Shown here: one piece after another, positions 1-6,539 of the stretch
Position numbering within the stretch: the first letter of the stretch is position 1
Layout of the letters: each line of letters begins with the position of its first letter
From: SG8-39 sp032125995
GTDB lineage: Bacteria; Pseudomonadota; Gammaproteobacteria; Burkholderiales; SG8-39
Length of the DNA stretch: 11,803 nt
Reading direction: 5' to 3'
Assembly: GCA_032125995.1 (NCBI GenBank)
Contig: JAQBBQ010000101.1
Span: 1-11,803 of the forward strand
The notes under the pieces: generated by a model
Seen by the model: only the letters and a program-made list of their open reading frames with translations
Databases searched by the model: none
What the model was told of the DNA's origin: nothing
Made by a program: the position numbers and the translations under genes

Positions 1-1
1 G

Positions 2-115
2 GTCTCACTCGAAGCGCACCCGCTCGCGAAGCGCGCCAAGGATCTCGGCAGTGCGGCCGTGATGCTCGCGCTCGCGAACGTGGTGCTTGTCTGGCTGCTC
101 GTGCTGCTCGACTAG
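2..115 (+). CDS. dgkA: Diacylglycerol kinase, C-terminal end (partial)
   Basis: Only the last 37 codons and a TAG stop are present; the gene begins outside the window. The visible peptide holds the block HPLAKRAKDLGSAAVML followed by a hydrophobic helix ending VWLLVLLD. This matches the last part of the small trimeric inner-membrane diacylglycerol kinase: a conserved K-D-x-GSAAV stretch at the start of the third transmembrane helix. In that family the enzyme phosphorylates diacylglycerol to phosphatidate with ATP at the inner membrane, recycling lipid left by membrane-derived glycan synthesis. The gene converges on the minus-strand yceI-like gene with a 44-base gap (116-159) in which I see no clear terminator. 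The family call is good because the GSAAV block is distinctive; upstream domains cannot be checked. Confidence 0.85.
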   Translation, partial: VSLEAHPLAKRAKDLGSAAVMLALANVVLVWLLVLLD

Positions 116-159
116 CCAGTACCGCCGGGCGCCATGTCCGAGCTGACCTGAAGTTCGCG

Positions 160-750
160 CTACTGCTTGTACCCCTCGAATCCGATCGAGAGCGTCATCA
201 AGTCGCCGACCCCGGGCACGCCGTACTTCATGCCATAGTCGGTGCGCTTGAACGATCCTGAGGCATCGCCGCCGCACATCGGCTTCTTGCTGAATGGATG
301 CGCCTTGCACGCCCAGCGCTCGATCTTCAGCGTGACCGGCTTGCTGACGCCAAGCAGCGTGAGCTGCCCTTCAACCGCGGCGGGCGCGTCGCCATTGAAC
401 TTAACCGCCGTCGACTTGTACGACATCGTGGGAAATTCCGCGACGTTTAGAAAGTCGGCGGTTCGCAGGTGCTCGTCGCGCGAGCGTTTGCGCGCGCCCT
501 TGTCGTGGTCTCCGGTACTAATCGACGCGGATTCGATGACGAGCTCGACCCCGCCACTCTTGGCAGCGGTGTCGATCGTGAACGTTCCGCTCATCTTGTC
601 GAAACGTCCGCGTATGGTCGATACGCCGAAGTGGTCGACGGCGAAATACGGGAAGGAGTGAATCGGATCAATAACGTAGGTCTCAGGCGCCGCCGTGGCC
701 GCGAATGGTACGGCCAGAGCGAGAGCGCCAAGCAGGGCATGCTTTCTCAT
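160..750 (-). CDS. YceI-family periplasmic lipid-binding protein
   Basis: The 196-residue product starts with a signal peptide: MRKH, then a hydrophobic stretch to about residue 18, with likely cleavage after the Ala run at 19-21. The mature part begins ETYVIDPIHSFPYFAVDHFG, the typical start of the YceI lipocalin-like barrel. YVIDP, HSFPYF, the G-x-F-x-K-x-SG block near 48-56 and the LTLLGVSKPVTL strand (130-141) are all family landmarks. YceI proteins bind polyisoprenoid chains in a closed barrel; the physiological role here is unknown. Cys148 and Cys159 flank an HPF-x-KKPMCG loop and could form a disulfide, as in many proteobacterial members. The start is fixed by AAAGGAG seven bases before the ATG; a longer open frame upstream lacks this support. 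The gene lies 49 bases downstream of the membrane protein gene on the same strand, so the two may form an operon. The family call is firm; the ligand is unknown. Confidence 0.93.
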   Translation of the reverse strand: MRKHALLGALALAVPFAATAAPETYVIDPIHSFPYFAVDHFGVSTIRGRFDKMSGTFTIDTAAKSGGVELVIESASISTGDHDKGARKRSRDEHLRTADFLNVAEFPTMSYKSTAVKFNGDAPAAVEGQLTLLGVSKPVTLKIERWACKAHPFSKKPMCGGDASGSFKRTDYGMKYGVPGVGDLMTLSIGFEGYKQ

Positions 751-776
751 TGCAACTCCTTTGTGGGTCGGGCTGG

Positions 777-789
777 AAAATTGAATTTT
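777..789. promoter_or_regulatory. AT-rich perfect palindrome upstream of the yceI-like gene
   Basis: AAAATT-g-AATTTT is a perfect inverted repeat with 6-base arms in the otherwise GC-rich 49-base gap between the membrane protein gene and yceI, 27 bases upstream of the yceI ATG. On the minus strand it overlaps TAAAAT (785-790), a good -10-like hexamer. The nearest -35-like hexamer, TTGACC (798-803), is only 7 bases away, so this is not a standard sigma-70 pair. It may be an operator or the core of a yceI promoter; this is inference only. Confidence 0.25.
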
Positions 790-799
790 AATGCGGCGG

Positions 800-1618
800 T
801 CAACTCGCGGCGCCACTCGCCATCCAGACGAGCGCCAGGCAGCCTGCCGCGGGCACCAGAGCATAGAACACCGCGATCACGACTTGTATTCCAGGATGGC
901 TGCGATCCGGCAGCGGCAGGCGCACGGCAAGCGGCACCAGCCCGAGCACGGCGGCCGCGGTCCACGGCAACTGGGCAAGCAGCACGGCCGCGCAAGCGAG
1001 CAGCGCGGCGCCCGCCGACACGGTCAGTGCCAGGCTCGCGCCCGCCCGGACGCGCCGCCCGAGCATCATCACGAGCAGGAGAAAACCGCCCGAGGCGGCA
1101 CCCAGCGCAATCCCGTACTGCCCGATGAGCGCGGACGCCGCAAGCACCGCGCCGACGCCCACGCCCACGCCGAGTCCCACCCCGGCGGCCCCCGCGCGTA
1201 CCGCATCGCTTTGCAGCGGCATCGCCGCGGCAACCGTCCAACCGACGAGTGCCACCACGCCCGCACCGATGCGCAGGCCATGGGCAAACGGCTGCTGGGC
1301 AAGCACGGACCAAAACACCCACAGCGCGGCGGCACCGAACAGCACCCCCAGCACCGGGCCCGCGACGCGCGTCGGTTTGAACGCGAAATCGGCAATCACG
1401 CCGAGGAATGGCGCGGCCGTGGCAAGCACGACGAGCTTGCGCGTCGCGGTCAGCGTCGAGAACGAGAAGTTGCCGACCAGGTAGACGGCGGTCAAAAAGC
1501 CCGCCGCCGCGGCGAGCCCTGAAAGCCGCAGCGGCAGTAGCAGCGCGGCGACCACCAGCCCGACCGCGAGTGGGGCAACGGCGGCTTGCACCGCTGGATG
1601 GGCCAGCAGATCCTCCAA
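800..1618 (-). CDS. Polytopic inner-membrane protein of unknown function
   Basis: I do not recognise this 272-residue protein. It is almost wholly hydrophobic, with about nine or ten predicted membrane segments (roughly residues 12-30, 33-52, 61-80, 84-105, 114-134, 141-164, 168-187, 193-215, 218-234 and 243-266). Connecting loops are short and often carry Arg/Lys, for example ATRK at 58-61 and GRRVR at 187-191. Segment six contains an alternating Gly-Val run (GVGLGVGVGVG, about 147-157) encoded by a short GC-rich repeat. No catalytic or metal motif is visible. The start is TTG at 1618, chosen because GGAG lies seven bases upstream and no ATG or GTG gives the full first helix. It follows the VOC gene by 55 bases and precedes yceI by 49 bases, all on the minus strand. 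Consistent hydrophobic periodicity and a proper ribosome site argue that it is real; a transport or envelope role would be a guess. Confidence 0.75.
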   Translation of the reverse strand: MEDLLAHPAVQAAVAPLAVGLVVAALLLPLRLSGLAAAAGFLTAVYLVGNFSFSTLTATRKLVVLATAAPFLGVIADFAFKPTRVAGPVLGVLFGAAALWVFWSVLAQQPFAHGLRIGAGVVALVGWTVAAAMPLQSDAVRAGAAGVGLGVGVGVGAVLAASALIGQYGIALGAASGGFLLLVMMLGRRVRAGASLALTVSAGAALLACAAVLLAQLPWTAAAVLGLVPLAVRLPLPDRSHPGIQVVIAVFYALVPAAGCLALVWMASGAAS

Positions 1619-1625
1619 ACCCGAT

Positions 1626-1629
1626 CTCC
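1626..1629 (-). promoter_or_regulatory. Shine-Dalgarno site that decides a TTG start
   Basis: GGAG on the minus strand ends seven bases before the TTG at 1618-1616. The reading frame has no ATG or GTG near its hydrophobic N-terminus, so this site is the main reason for choosing a TTG initiation codon for the membrane protein. Confidence 0.55.
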
Positions 1630-1673
1630 GTTTAGTGACGAGTATCCGCGCCAGCGAACAATGCGGCGCGATC

Positions 1674-2171
1674 TTAGCGGGCTTGCGCCGTCGTCGACTT
1701 GGCGGCCTGCCAGCGCTCGAGCCTTGTGCGCGCGCCGTTCTTTGCCGGGTCCATCGCCTGCTCGTGGCCCGGCTTTTTCGCCGTCAGCTCGATGACGTAG
1801 CCGTTCGGGTCGCGGAAATAGATCGAGTCGATGAAGCCGTGATCCGAGATGCCGCGCGTTTCGATGCCCGCCGTTTTGCCTTTCTCGAACATCGAATGCA
1901 AGCTCTGCATGTCGACTTCGACTGCGATATGCAGATCGTAATCGTGCTGATTCTTGAACTCGAACGGCATGTCGGGCGCCTCGAAAAACGCCAAATAGGA
2001 TCCGTCGTCGAGCTCGTAGAAGGTATGCAGCGTCTCGGTCTTGCGCCCGCTCTTGGTTTCCTTGATCTCGAGTGTCTCCGCCAGGCGCATGCCGAGGAAA
2101 TCCTCGTAGAACTTGCGCGTCGCCTCCGAATCGCGGCAGCGATAGGCATTGTGATGCAGTTTGCGGATCAT
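1674..2171 (-). CDS. VOC-superfamily (glyoxalase/extradiol dioxygenase fold) protein
   Basis: The 165-residue product shows two beta-alpha-beta-beta-beta modules of the vicinal oxygen chelate fold. The first starts IRKLHHNAYRC and contains RKFYEDFLGM; the second includes DLHIAVEVD, a START-like spacing, then IYFRDPNGYVIEL. Likely metal ligands are His6 or His7, Glu64 (AFFEA), His81 (DLHI) and Glu128 (VIEL). Such proteins are metal-dependent lyases, isomerases or ring-cleaving dioxygenases, and exact activity cannot be read from the fold. The C-terminal 35 residues (131-165) are polar, basic and probably disordered. The ATG at 2171 is preceded by GGGAG at good spacing, and the homologous N-terminus begins exactly there, so a longer upstream frame was rejected. 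It starts 28 bases after the GST gene ends, on the same strand, suggesting cotranscription and a shared role with electrophilic or aromatic substrates, which is inference. Confidence 0.9.
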   Translation of the reverse strand: MIRKLHHNAYRCRDSEATRKFYEDFLGMRLAETLEIKETKSGRKTETLHTFYELDDGSYLAFFEAPDMPFEFKNQHDYDLHIAVEVDMQSLHSMFEKGKTAGIETRGISDHGFIDSIYFRDPNGYVIELTAKKPGHEQAMDPAKNGARTRLERWQAAKSTTAQAR

Positions 2172-2199
2172 GCGATGTCTCCCGAAGCGTTTGAACCCC

Positions 2200-2874
2200 T
2201 CAAACCGCGACGAAGGGCTGTTGCTTGACCGACGCGGCGAAGCCGTCAATGACCTCGTGCACCTTGGGCCAGCTCTTCAAGGCCTTCATGTTACCCAGCC
2301 AGCGCGAAATGTTGGGATAGGCCGAGTAGTTGCAACGGATCGCCTCGCCGAGGGCGATCATTTCGGCGCCGAGGTAGTCGGCGATCGTCACCCGGTCGCC
2401 GCAGAGAAATTTATTCTTCGGCCCGATCAGCTTCTCGTCGAGGATTTTCAGCCAGGCCTGCGTGCGCGCCTTGCCCCACTCCAATGTACCCGCTTGAACC
2501 GCGTCGCTCGAGCGTTTGTGATTCGGGAAGAGCTGCGGATAGGTCAGCCCGTAGGCGATATCCTTGTAACAATTGGAATTGAACCAATCCATCATCTCGT
2601 TGACCCGCGCGCGCGCCTTCAGGTCCTTCGGATAGGCGGGTGAGCCAGCCTTGTCGGCGAGGTATTTGACGATCGACGAACTCTCGGTCAGCCTGAAGTC
2701 GCCGTCTTCGAGCACGGGGACAAGATTGTTCGGGTTGATTGCGGTGTATGCGGGCTGGAGATGCGCCCCGGTAAGCAGATCGACCACCTCGTAATCCAGG
2801 TCGACGCCTTCTTCGGCCGCAAACATCATGACGATGCGGCTCGTCGTCGACACCGGATGGTAATAGAGCTTCAT
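2200..2874 (-). CDS. Glutathione S-transferase family protein
   Basis: The 224-residue product has the two-domain cytosolic GST layout. Residues 1-78 form the thioredoxin-like domain: KLYYHPVSTTSR holds the candidate catalytic Ser/Thr cluster at 9-12, LVPVL carries the cis-proline (Pro53), and ESSSIVKYL (64-72) is the glutathione gamma-glutamyl binding motif. Residues about 85-215 form the helical domain with the N-capping element TIADY (163-167). The Ser/Thr active site and length resemble theta/delta-like bacterial GSTs. These conjugate glutathione to electrophiles or reduce peroxides in the cytoplasm; the true substrate is unknown. AAGGAGGA six bases before the ATG is one of the strongest ribosome sites in the window. 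The gene follows relA by 105 bases and leads into the VOC gene after 28 bases. A 15-base palindrome lies just upstream of its ribosome site and may be an operator. Confidence 0.94.
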   Translation of the reverse strand: MKLYYHPVSTTSRIVMMFAAEEGVDLDYEVVDLLTGAHLQPAYTAINPNNLVPVLEDGDFRLTESSSIVKYLADKAGSPAYPKDLKARARVNEMMDWFNSNCYKDIAYGLTYPQLFPNHKRSSDAVQAGTLEWGKARTQAWLKILDEKLIGPKNKFLCGDRVTIADYLGAEMIALGEAIRCNYSAYPNISRWLGNMKALKSWPKVHEVIDGFAASVKQQPFVAV

Positions 2875-2897
2875 GTCTGGTCCTCCTTATGGGCCTG

Positions 2898-2912
2898 GAA
2901 CCTGGCAGGTTC
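2898..2912. promoter_or_regulatory. 15-base perfect inverted repeat before the GST gene
   Basis: GAACCTG-G-CAGGTTC has 7-base arms around one central base and lies 23 bases upstream of the GST ATG, next to the ribosome site. CCTG and CAGG copies just outside it extend the symmetry with a one-base offset. The compact centre fits a dimeric regulator operator better than an RNA hairpin. A weaker stem (GGGGGA at 2916-2921 with TCCCCC at 2937-2942, 15-base loop) lies alongside. No T-tract follows either element on the minus strand, so neither looks like an intrinsic terminator for relA. Which regulator would bind is unknown. Confidence 0.35.
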
Positions 2913-2979
2913 GCAGGGGGAGCACAAGTAACACAATCCCCCAGCGAGCGAAAGTGCTTGCCGCCCCGGTTGCGATCGG

Positions 2980-5226
2980 CTAGCCGCGCGCGACGCGAAT
3001 GACCCCGGCGACGTCCCGGATAACGCCGAAGGCACGCTTCAACTGGTCGAGATCGCTGACGTCGAAGGTGAAGTTCATGAATGCGAGGTCGTCGCGGCTT
3101 TGCGTACGCACGGCGGTCACGTTGATATGCTCGCGCGCCAGGGCATCGCCGATATCGCGCAGCAAGCCGGGGCGGTCAGTCGCCGTCACGCGAACCTCGA
3201 CGGTGTAACTTCCGCTGCTGCCGCTCCACTGCGCGTCGATCATGCGCTCGGGCTGGCGCTCGGCGAGGCGCTTCGCACTGTCGCAGTCCTCGCGGTGCAC
3301 CGTGACGCCCTTGCCCCGCGTGACGAAACCGCGGATCGGGTCGGGCGGCACCGGCTTGCAGCAGCGCGCAAGCTGCGTGAGCAGGCGGTCCATGCCGACC
3401 ACGAGCACGCCACGGTCCGCGCCGCTGCGCGCGGCCTGCCGTTTGGCGCGCTTCGGCGCGACCGAGGCGGGCAGCGCCGGCGCCTCGCGCTGGGGTGCAA
3501 CGCCCTTCAGCTCGCGCAGTGCGACCTGCAGTTGGCGCAGATTCACCTCGTCGCGCCCGACCGCAGCGAACAGCTCGTCCGGCTTGTCGAATCCGAGTTT
3601 CGTCGCGACGGCGTCGAGACTGACCTGCGTAGCGCCTTCGCGCTTCAGCTCACGCTCCAGCGTCGAGCGGCCGTTCGCGATGGTCTGCGCCATCGCCTGC
3701 GCGTTGAACCACTGGCGGATCTTTTGCCGCGCGCGCGGGCTGCGTGCAAACCCGTGCTCCGCGCTCGCCCAATCGCGCGACGGGCCGCCGGTTTTCGCCG
3801 CCACGATGTCCACGCGCTGGCCGCTCTTCAGCGCCGTGTCGAGCGACACGAGCTGGCCGTCGACCTTCGCGCCGCGGCAACGGTGGCCGAGATCGGTATG
3901 CAGCGCATAGGCGAAGTCGACCGGCGTCGATCCGACCGGCAGATCGACGACCTTGCCCTGCGGAGTCAGCACGTACACCGTGTCGTCGAGCCGTGCTTCG
4001 CGCGTCCTCGCTGCCCACTGCGCACCGTCCGCGACCTCGTCGCGCCAGGCCAGCAGCTGCCGAAGCAGTGCGATCTTGTCGTCGAACGCACCGCTGGCGC
4101 GTACTGCACCTGGCGTTTCCTTGTAGCGCCAGTGCGCCGCCACGCCGAATTCGGCGTGCCGATGCATGTCCTCGGTGCGGATCTGCACCTCGAGCGTGCG
4201 GCCGCCCGGCCCGATCACCGCCGTATGCAGCGATTGGTACTGATTGCCCTTCGGCCGCGACACGTAGTCGTCGAATTCCTTCGGAATCGGTTCCCACAGG
4301 TTATGCACCACGCCGAGCGCCGCGTAGCAGCCCTGAACGTCAGGCACGATCACGCGCAGCGCGCGCACGTCGTAGACTTCCTCGAAATCGAGGGCCTTCG
4401 TGCGCATCTTGTTCCAGATCGAATAGATGTGTTTCGGACGCCCGGCGATTTCTCCGCGCACCTCCGCGGCATCAAGGGCGGTGCGCAATTGCGTCATTCC
4501 GTCCTGGATGTACTGCTCACGCTCGATGCGCTTTTCGTCGAGCATCTGTGCGATTCGCTTGTAGAGCTCGGGTTCGAGAAAACGGAACGAGAGGTCCTCG
4601 AGCTCCCATTTCAACTGCCACACGCCGAGCCGGTTGGCGAGGGGCGCGTATAGGTCGAGTGTCTCGCGCGCGTACGCCGCCCGCTCGTCCGAGGGGTGCT
4701 TCGAAAACCAGCGCAGCGTCTGCGTGCGGCTCGCGAGCCGGATCAGCACCACCCGGATGTCCTCGACCATCCCGAGCACCATCTTGCGCAGGGTCTCGCT
4801 TTGTTCGCTTAGTTCATTTTGCTGGCTGCGCTGGCCACGGCCGCCGCGTTTGCCGGGTCCCGGCTCGGCGGGCCGGGTCAGGACCCGCAGTTGGTAGAGC
4901 CGCTCGACGCCAGCGGCCAGCGCGGCAATCTCGTCGCCGAAGGCCGTGCGCAGCGCGTCGGCATCGCGCGCATGCTTGGGTACCGCGAACAGCACGCCGG
5001 CCGCGCGCCCGACCCCATCCAAGCCGACCGCCGCCAGGTTGGCGCCGATCCCGAGCGCGTGCGGCCACGCCGGTTCGCCGGTCGAGAGGGTTTGCCCCGC
5101 ATACAGCGGTTCGGCGAAATCGAGCGCGCGGGCGATGAGCGCCCGTTCCTCGGCGCCGAGCCCTTCGGCGAGCGGCTCGAGCGCGGCACCGCCGTTTTGC
5201 GAATGAAGCTGGACGACTGAGACCAT
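2980..5226 (-). CDS. relA: RelA, ribosome-associated (p)ppGpp synthetase
   Basis: The 748-residue product has the full long RSH layout. Residues 25-200 are the N-terminal hydrolase-like domain, but the metal-binding HD signature is missing (AVPKHARDAD occupies the place), so hydrolysis is probably lost. The synthetase domain (about 255-375) holds RPKHIYSIWNKM, YDVRALRV (285-292), KGNQYQSLHT and LEVQIRTEDMH (345-355). EFDD at 317-320 is the acidic EXDD loop known from monofunctional RelA, as opposed to RXKD in bifunctional SpoT/Rel. Next come TGS (about 414-475), a helical region, the Cys-rich ribosome-binding domain (RCCKPVPPDP at 621-630, HREDC at 644-648) and a C-terminal ACT domain (about 676-745). 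The enzyme makes (p)ppGpp from ATP and GTP/GDP when uncharged tRNA enters the ribosome. An in-frame TAG at 5236-5238 fixes the start near ATG 5226, which has no clear Shine-Dalgarno. A basic Gly/Arg/Gln insert occupies about 120-140. It is divergent from mtfA across 20 bases. Confidence 0.97.
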   Translation of the reverse strand: MVSVVQLHSQNGGAALEPLAEGLGAEERALIARALDFAEPLYAGQTLSTGEPAWPHALGIGANLAAVGLDGVGRAAGVLFAVPKHARDADALRTAFGDEIAALAAGVERLYQLRVLTRPAEPGPGKRGGRGQRSQQNELSEQSETLRKMVLGMVEDIRVVLIRLASRTQTLRWFSKHPSDERAAYARETLDLYAPLANRLGVWQLKWELEDLSFRFLEPELYKRIAQMLDEKRIEREQYIQDGMTQLRTALDAAEVRGEIAGRPKHIYSIWNKMRTKALDFEEVYDVRALRVIVPDVQGCYAALGVVHNLWEPIPKEFDDYVSRPKGNQYQSLHTAVIGPGGRTLEVQIRTEDMHRHAEFGVAAHWRYKETPGAVRASGAFDDKIALLRQLLAWRDEVADGAQWAARTREARLDDTVYVLTPQGKVVDLPVGSTPVDFAYALHTDLGHRCRGAKVDGQLVSLDTALKSGQRVDIVAAKTGGPSRDWASAEHGFARSPRARQKIRQWFNAQAMAQTIANGRSTLERELKREGATQVSLDAVATKLGFDKPDELFAAVGRDEVNLRQLQVALRELKGVAPQREAPALPASVAPKRAKRQAARSGADRGVLVVGMDRLLTQLARCCKPVPPDPIRGFVTRGKGVTVHREDCDSAKRLAERQPERMIDAQWSGSSGSYTVEVRVTATDRPGLLRDIGDALAREHINVTAVRTQSRDDLAFMNFTFDVSDLDQLKRAFGVIRDVAGVIRVARG

Positions 5227-5232
5227 CCAGTT

Positions 5233-5238
5233 ATTCTA
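5233..5238 (-). promoter_or_regulatory. Candidate -10 element for relA in the relA/mtfA gap
   Basis: On the minus strand TAGAAT matches the sigma-70 -10 consensus at five of six positions and ends six bases before the relA ATG, so transcription would begin at or beside the start codon. No convincing -35 hexamer is seen at 16-18 bases (best TTCCAC). The overlapping plus-strand reading TATTCT with TGGACG 16 bases upstream (5210-5215) is a weaker candidate for mtfA. The gap is only 20 bases, so any close promoters must overlap coding sequence. Confidence 0.25.
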
Positions 5239-5246
5239 GCGACCGC

Positions 5247-6005
5247 GTGCGATGGTGGAACGAATGGAAGCGTCGACGGGTGCTCAAACGGCACCGGATC
5301 GACGAGGCGTTGTGGCGCCGGATCGTGCTCGGACTCCCCTTCATCGGCGAGCTCGACCGCGACGAGACGAAGCGCCTGCGCGAACTGACGCTGCTGTTCC
5401 TGGTCGAGAAGGCGTTTTCCGGTGCGCGCGGCCTTGCGCTCACCGATCACATGCGGGTGTCGATCGCCGCGCAGGCCTGCATGCTGATTCTCAATCTCGG
5501 GCTCGAGTGGTACGACGGCTGGGTCGGCGTCGTTGTCTATCCGGGCGATTTTCGCGTCCGGCGCAAGGAAATCGACGCCGCCGGCGTGGTGCACGAATGG
5601 GACGACGCGCTGGCGGGCGAAGCGATGCCTGGCGGCCCGGTCGTCCTGTCCTGGGACACCGCCGAACGCGGCGCGGACATGAACGTCGTGATCCACGAGT
5701 TTGCGCACAAACTCGACATGCGAAACGGCGCGGCCGACGGCCTCCCACCGCTGCACGCCGACATGGATCTGCACGCCTGGCATGCTGCGTTCCAGATTGC
5801 CTACGACGGGTTCCGTGATGCCTTGGAGCGCGGCCGCGACACCTGGCTCGACCCCTACGCGGCCGAGCACCCGGCAGAGTTCTTCGCGGTCCTCAGCGAG
5901 GCGTTTTTCGAATGGCCGCAGGAAACGCGCCGCCGTTATCCGGATGTCTATGATCAGATGCGGCGCTTCTATCGCCAGGATCCGGCGCGACTGACGCCAG
6001 CATGA
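5247..6005 (+). CDS. mtfA: MtfA-like M90-family zinc peptidase
   Basis: The 252-residue product is close in length and layout to Escherichia coli MtfA (Mlc titration factor A), a cytosolic zinc aminopeptidase that binds the repressor Mlc. HEFAH at 150-154 is the HExxH zinc motif, followed by KLDMRNG as in MtfA. Glu211 in HPAEFFAVLSEAFFE is placed as the third zinc ligand of this gluzincin-like family. LNLGLEWYDGW (82-92), VVYPGDF (97-102) and PVVLSW (131-136) are further family blocks, and the C-terminus keeps FYRQDPARL. The GTG at 5247 is chosen because RWWNEWKRR resembles the short Trp-rich start of MtfA; no Shine-Dalgarno is visible. Mlc itself is not in the window, so the regulated partner here may differ. 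It overlaps the next gene by ATGA, implying translational coupling with the flavodoxin-like protein. Confidence 0.93.
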   Translation: MRWWNEWKRRRVLKRHRIDEALWRRIVLGLPFIGELDRDETKRLRELTLLFLVEKAFSGARGLALTDHMRVSIAAQACMLILNLGLEWYDGWVGVVVYPGDFRVRRKEIDAAGVVHEWDDALAGEAMPGGPVVLSWDTAERGADMNVVIHEFAHKLDMRNGAADGLPPLHADMDLHAWHAAFQIAYDGFRDALERGRDTWLDPYAAEHPAEFFAVLSEAFFEWPQETRRRYPDVYDQMRRFYRQDPARLTPA

Positions 6006-6478
6006 AAACGCTGCTGATCGTCTATCACACGCACGGGGTCAAGACCGCGCAGATGGCCGATGCCGTCGAGCGCGGCGCGCGTGCGGCGATTCGAGAAGCC
6101 GAGGCGGAAGACGCCGTGCGCATCGTCGTCAAGCGCTGCGCTGACGCCGGCGCCGAAGATCTGCTCGGCGCGGATGCGCTGATTCTCGGTACGCCGGAAA
6201 ACTTTGGCTACATGTCGGGCATGATGAAGGACTTCCTCGAGCGCGTGTTTTATCCCTGCGAGGGCAAGGTCGAAGGACGGTCCTATGCGCTGTTCGTCGG
6301 CGCGGGTCAGGACGGCACCGGCGCGCGAGCCTCGGTCGAGCGCATCGTCACCGGACTTCGCCTGCGCAAGGCGCAGGAGGCGATTCTGTGCGTCAAGGAC
6401 CTCACGCCGGCGATTCTCGAGCAGTGCGAGATCCTCGGCGCGACCTTCGCCGCCGGGCTAGCGATCGGAACCATGTAA
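6002..6478 (+). CDS. Flavodoxin-fold FMN-binding oxidoreductase
   Basis: The 158-residue product begins with the flavodoxin-like strand KTLLIVYHTHG followed by VKTAQMADAVERG; residues 8-16 would form the FMN phosphate loop. TPENFGYMSGMMKDFLERV (64-82) is the second flavin-contact loop seen in flavodoxin/NAD(P)H-quinone-reductase-like proteins, and FVGAGQDGTGA (98-108) is the third. It is shorter than WrbA and has no extra domain. The expected role is cytoplasmic flavin-based electron transfer or reduction; partner and substrate are not apparent. The ATG overlaps the mtfA stop by four bases, so translation is probably coupled and the two are cotranscribed. Its 3' end faces the receiver-hydrolase gene across 57 bases containing heptamer repeats. 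The fold is confident, the specific function is not. Confidence 0.88.
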   Translation: MKTLLIVYHTHGVKTAQMADAVERGARAAIREAEAEDAVRIVVKRCADAGAEDLLGADALILGTPENFGYMSGMMKDFLERVFYPCEGKVEGRSYALFVGAGQDGTGARASVERIVTGLRLRKAQEAILCVKDLTPAILEQCEILGATFAAGLAIGTM

Positions 6479-6490
6479 GTCGCGCGCGGC

Positions 6491-6539
6491 GTGCTACACG
6501 CTACACGCTACGCGCCACGTGCTACGTGCCACCTGCTAC
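6491..6539. repeat. Seven tandem heptamers, consensus RYGCYAC
   Basis: Seven consecutive 7-base units fit without gaps: gtgctac, acgctac, acgctac, gcgccac, gtgctac, gtgccac, ctgctac. Variation falls mostly in the first, second and fifth bases, while GC at positions 3-4 and AC at the end are almost fixed. The array sits between the 3' ends of two convergent genes. Its last unit contains the stop codon of the minus-strand receiver-hydrolase gene (6536-6538). There is no inverted symmetry, spacer pattern or T-tract, so it is neither a CRISPR nor an intrinsic terminator. Similar short degenerate heptamer arrays occur between genes in some GC-rich proteobacteria, which is a recollection, not a search result. 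Confidence 0.85.

Noticed and set aside
785..803. Sigma-70 promoter for yceI from TTGACC and TAAAAT
   Set aside because: The two hexamers are only 7 bases apart, far from the usual 16-18.
2916..2942. Intrinsic terminator after relA
   Set aside because: The GGGGGA/TCCCCC stem has a 15-base loop and no T-run on the minus strand.
3100..5138. Long plus-strand open frames opposite relA (517 and 464 codons)
   Set aside because: They are antisense to a complete, motif-rich relA in GC-rich DNA, are Arg/Ala/Pro-rich, and show no domain or ribosome site.
4878..5870. A 330-codon minus-strand frame spanning mtfA and the start of relA
   Set aside because: It overlaps two strong genes in other frames and shows no domain; such frames are common at this GC content.
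6491..6539. CRISPR array
   Set aside because: Units are 7 bases with no spacers; this is a simple tandem repeat.
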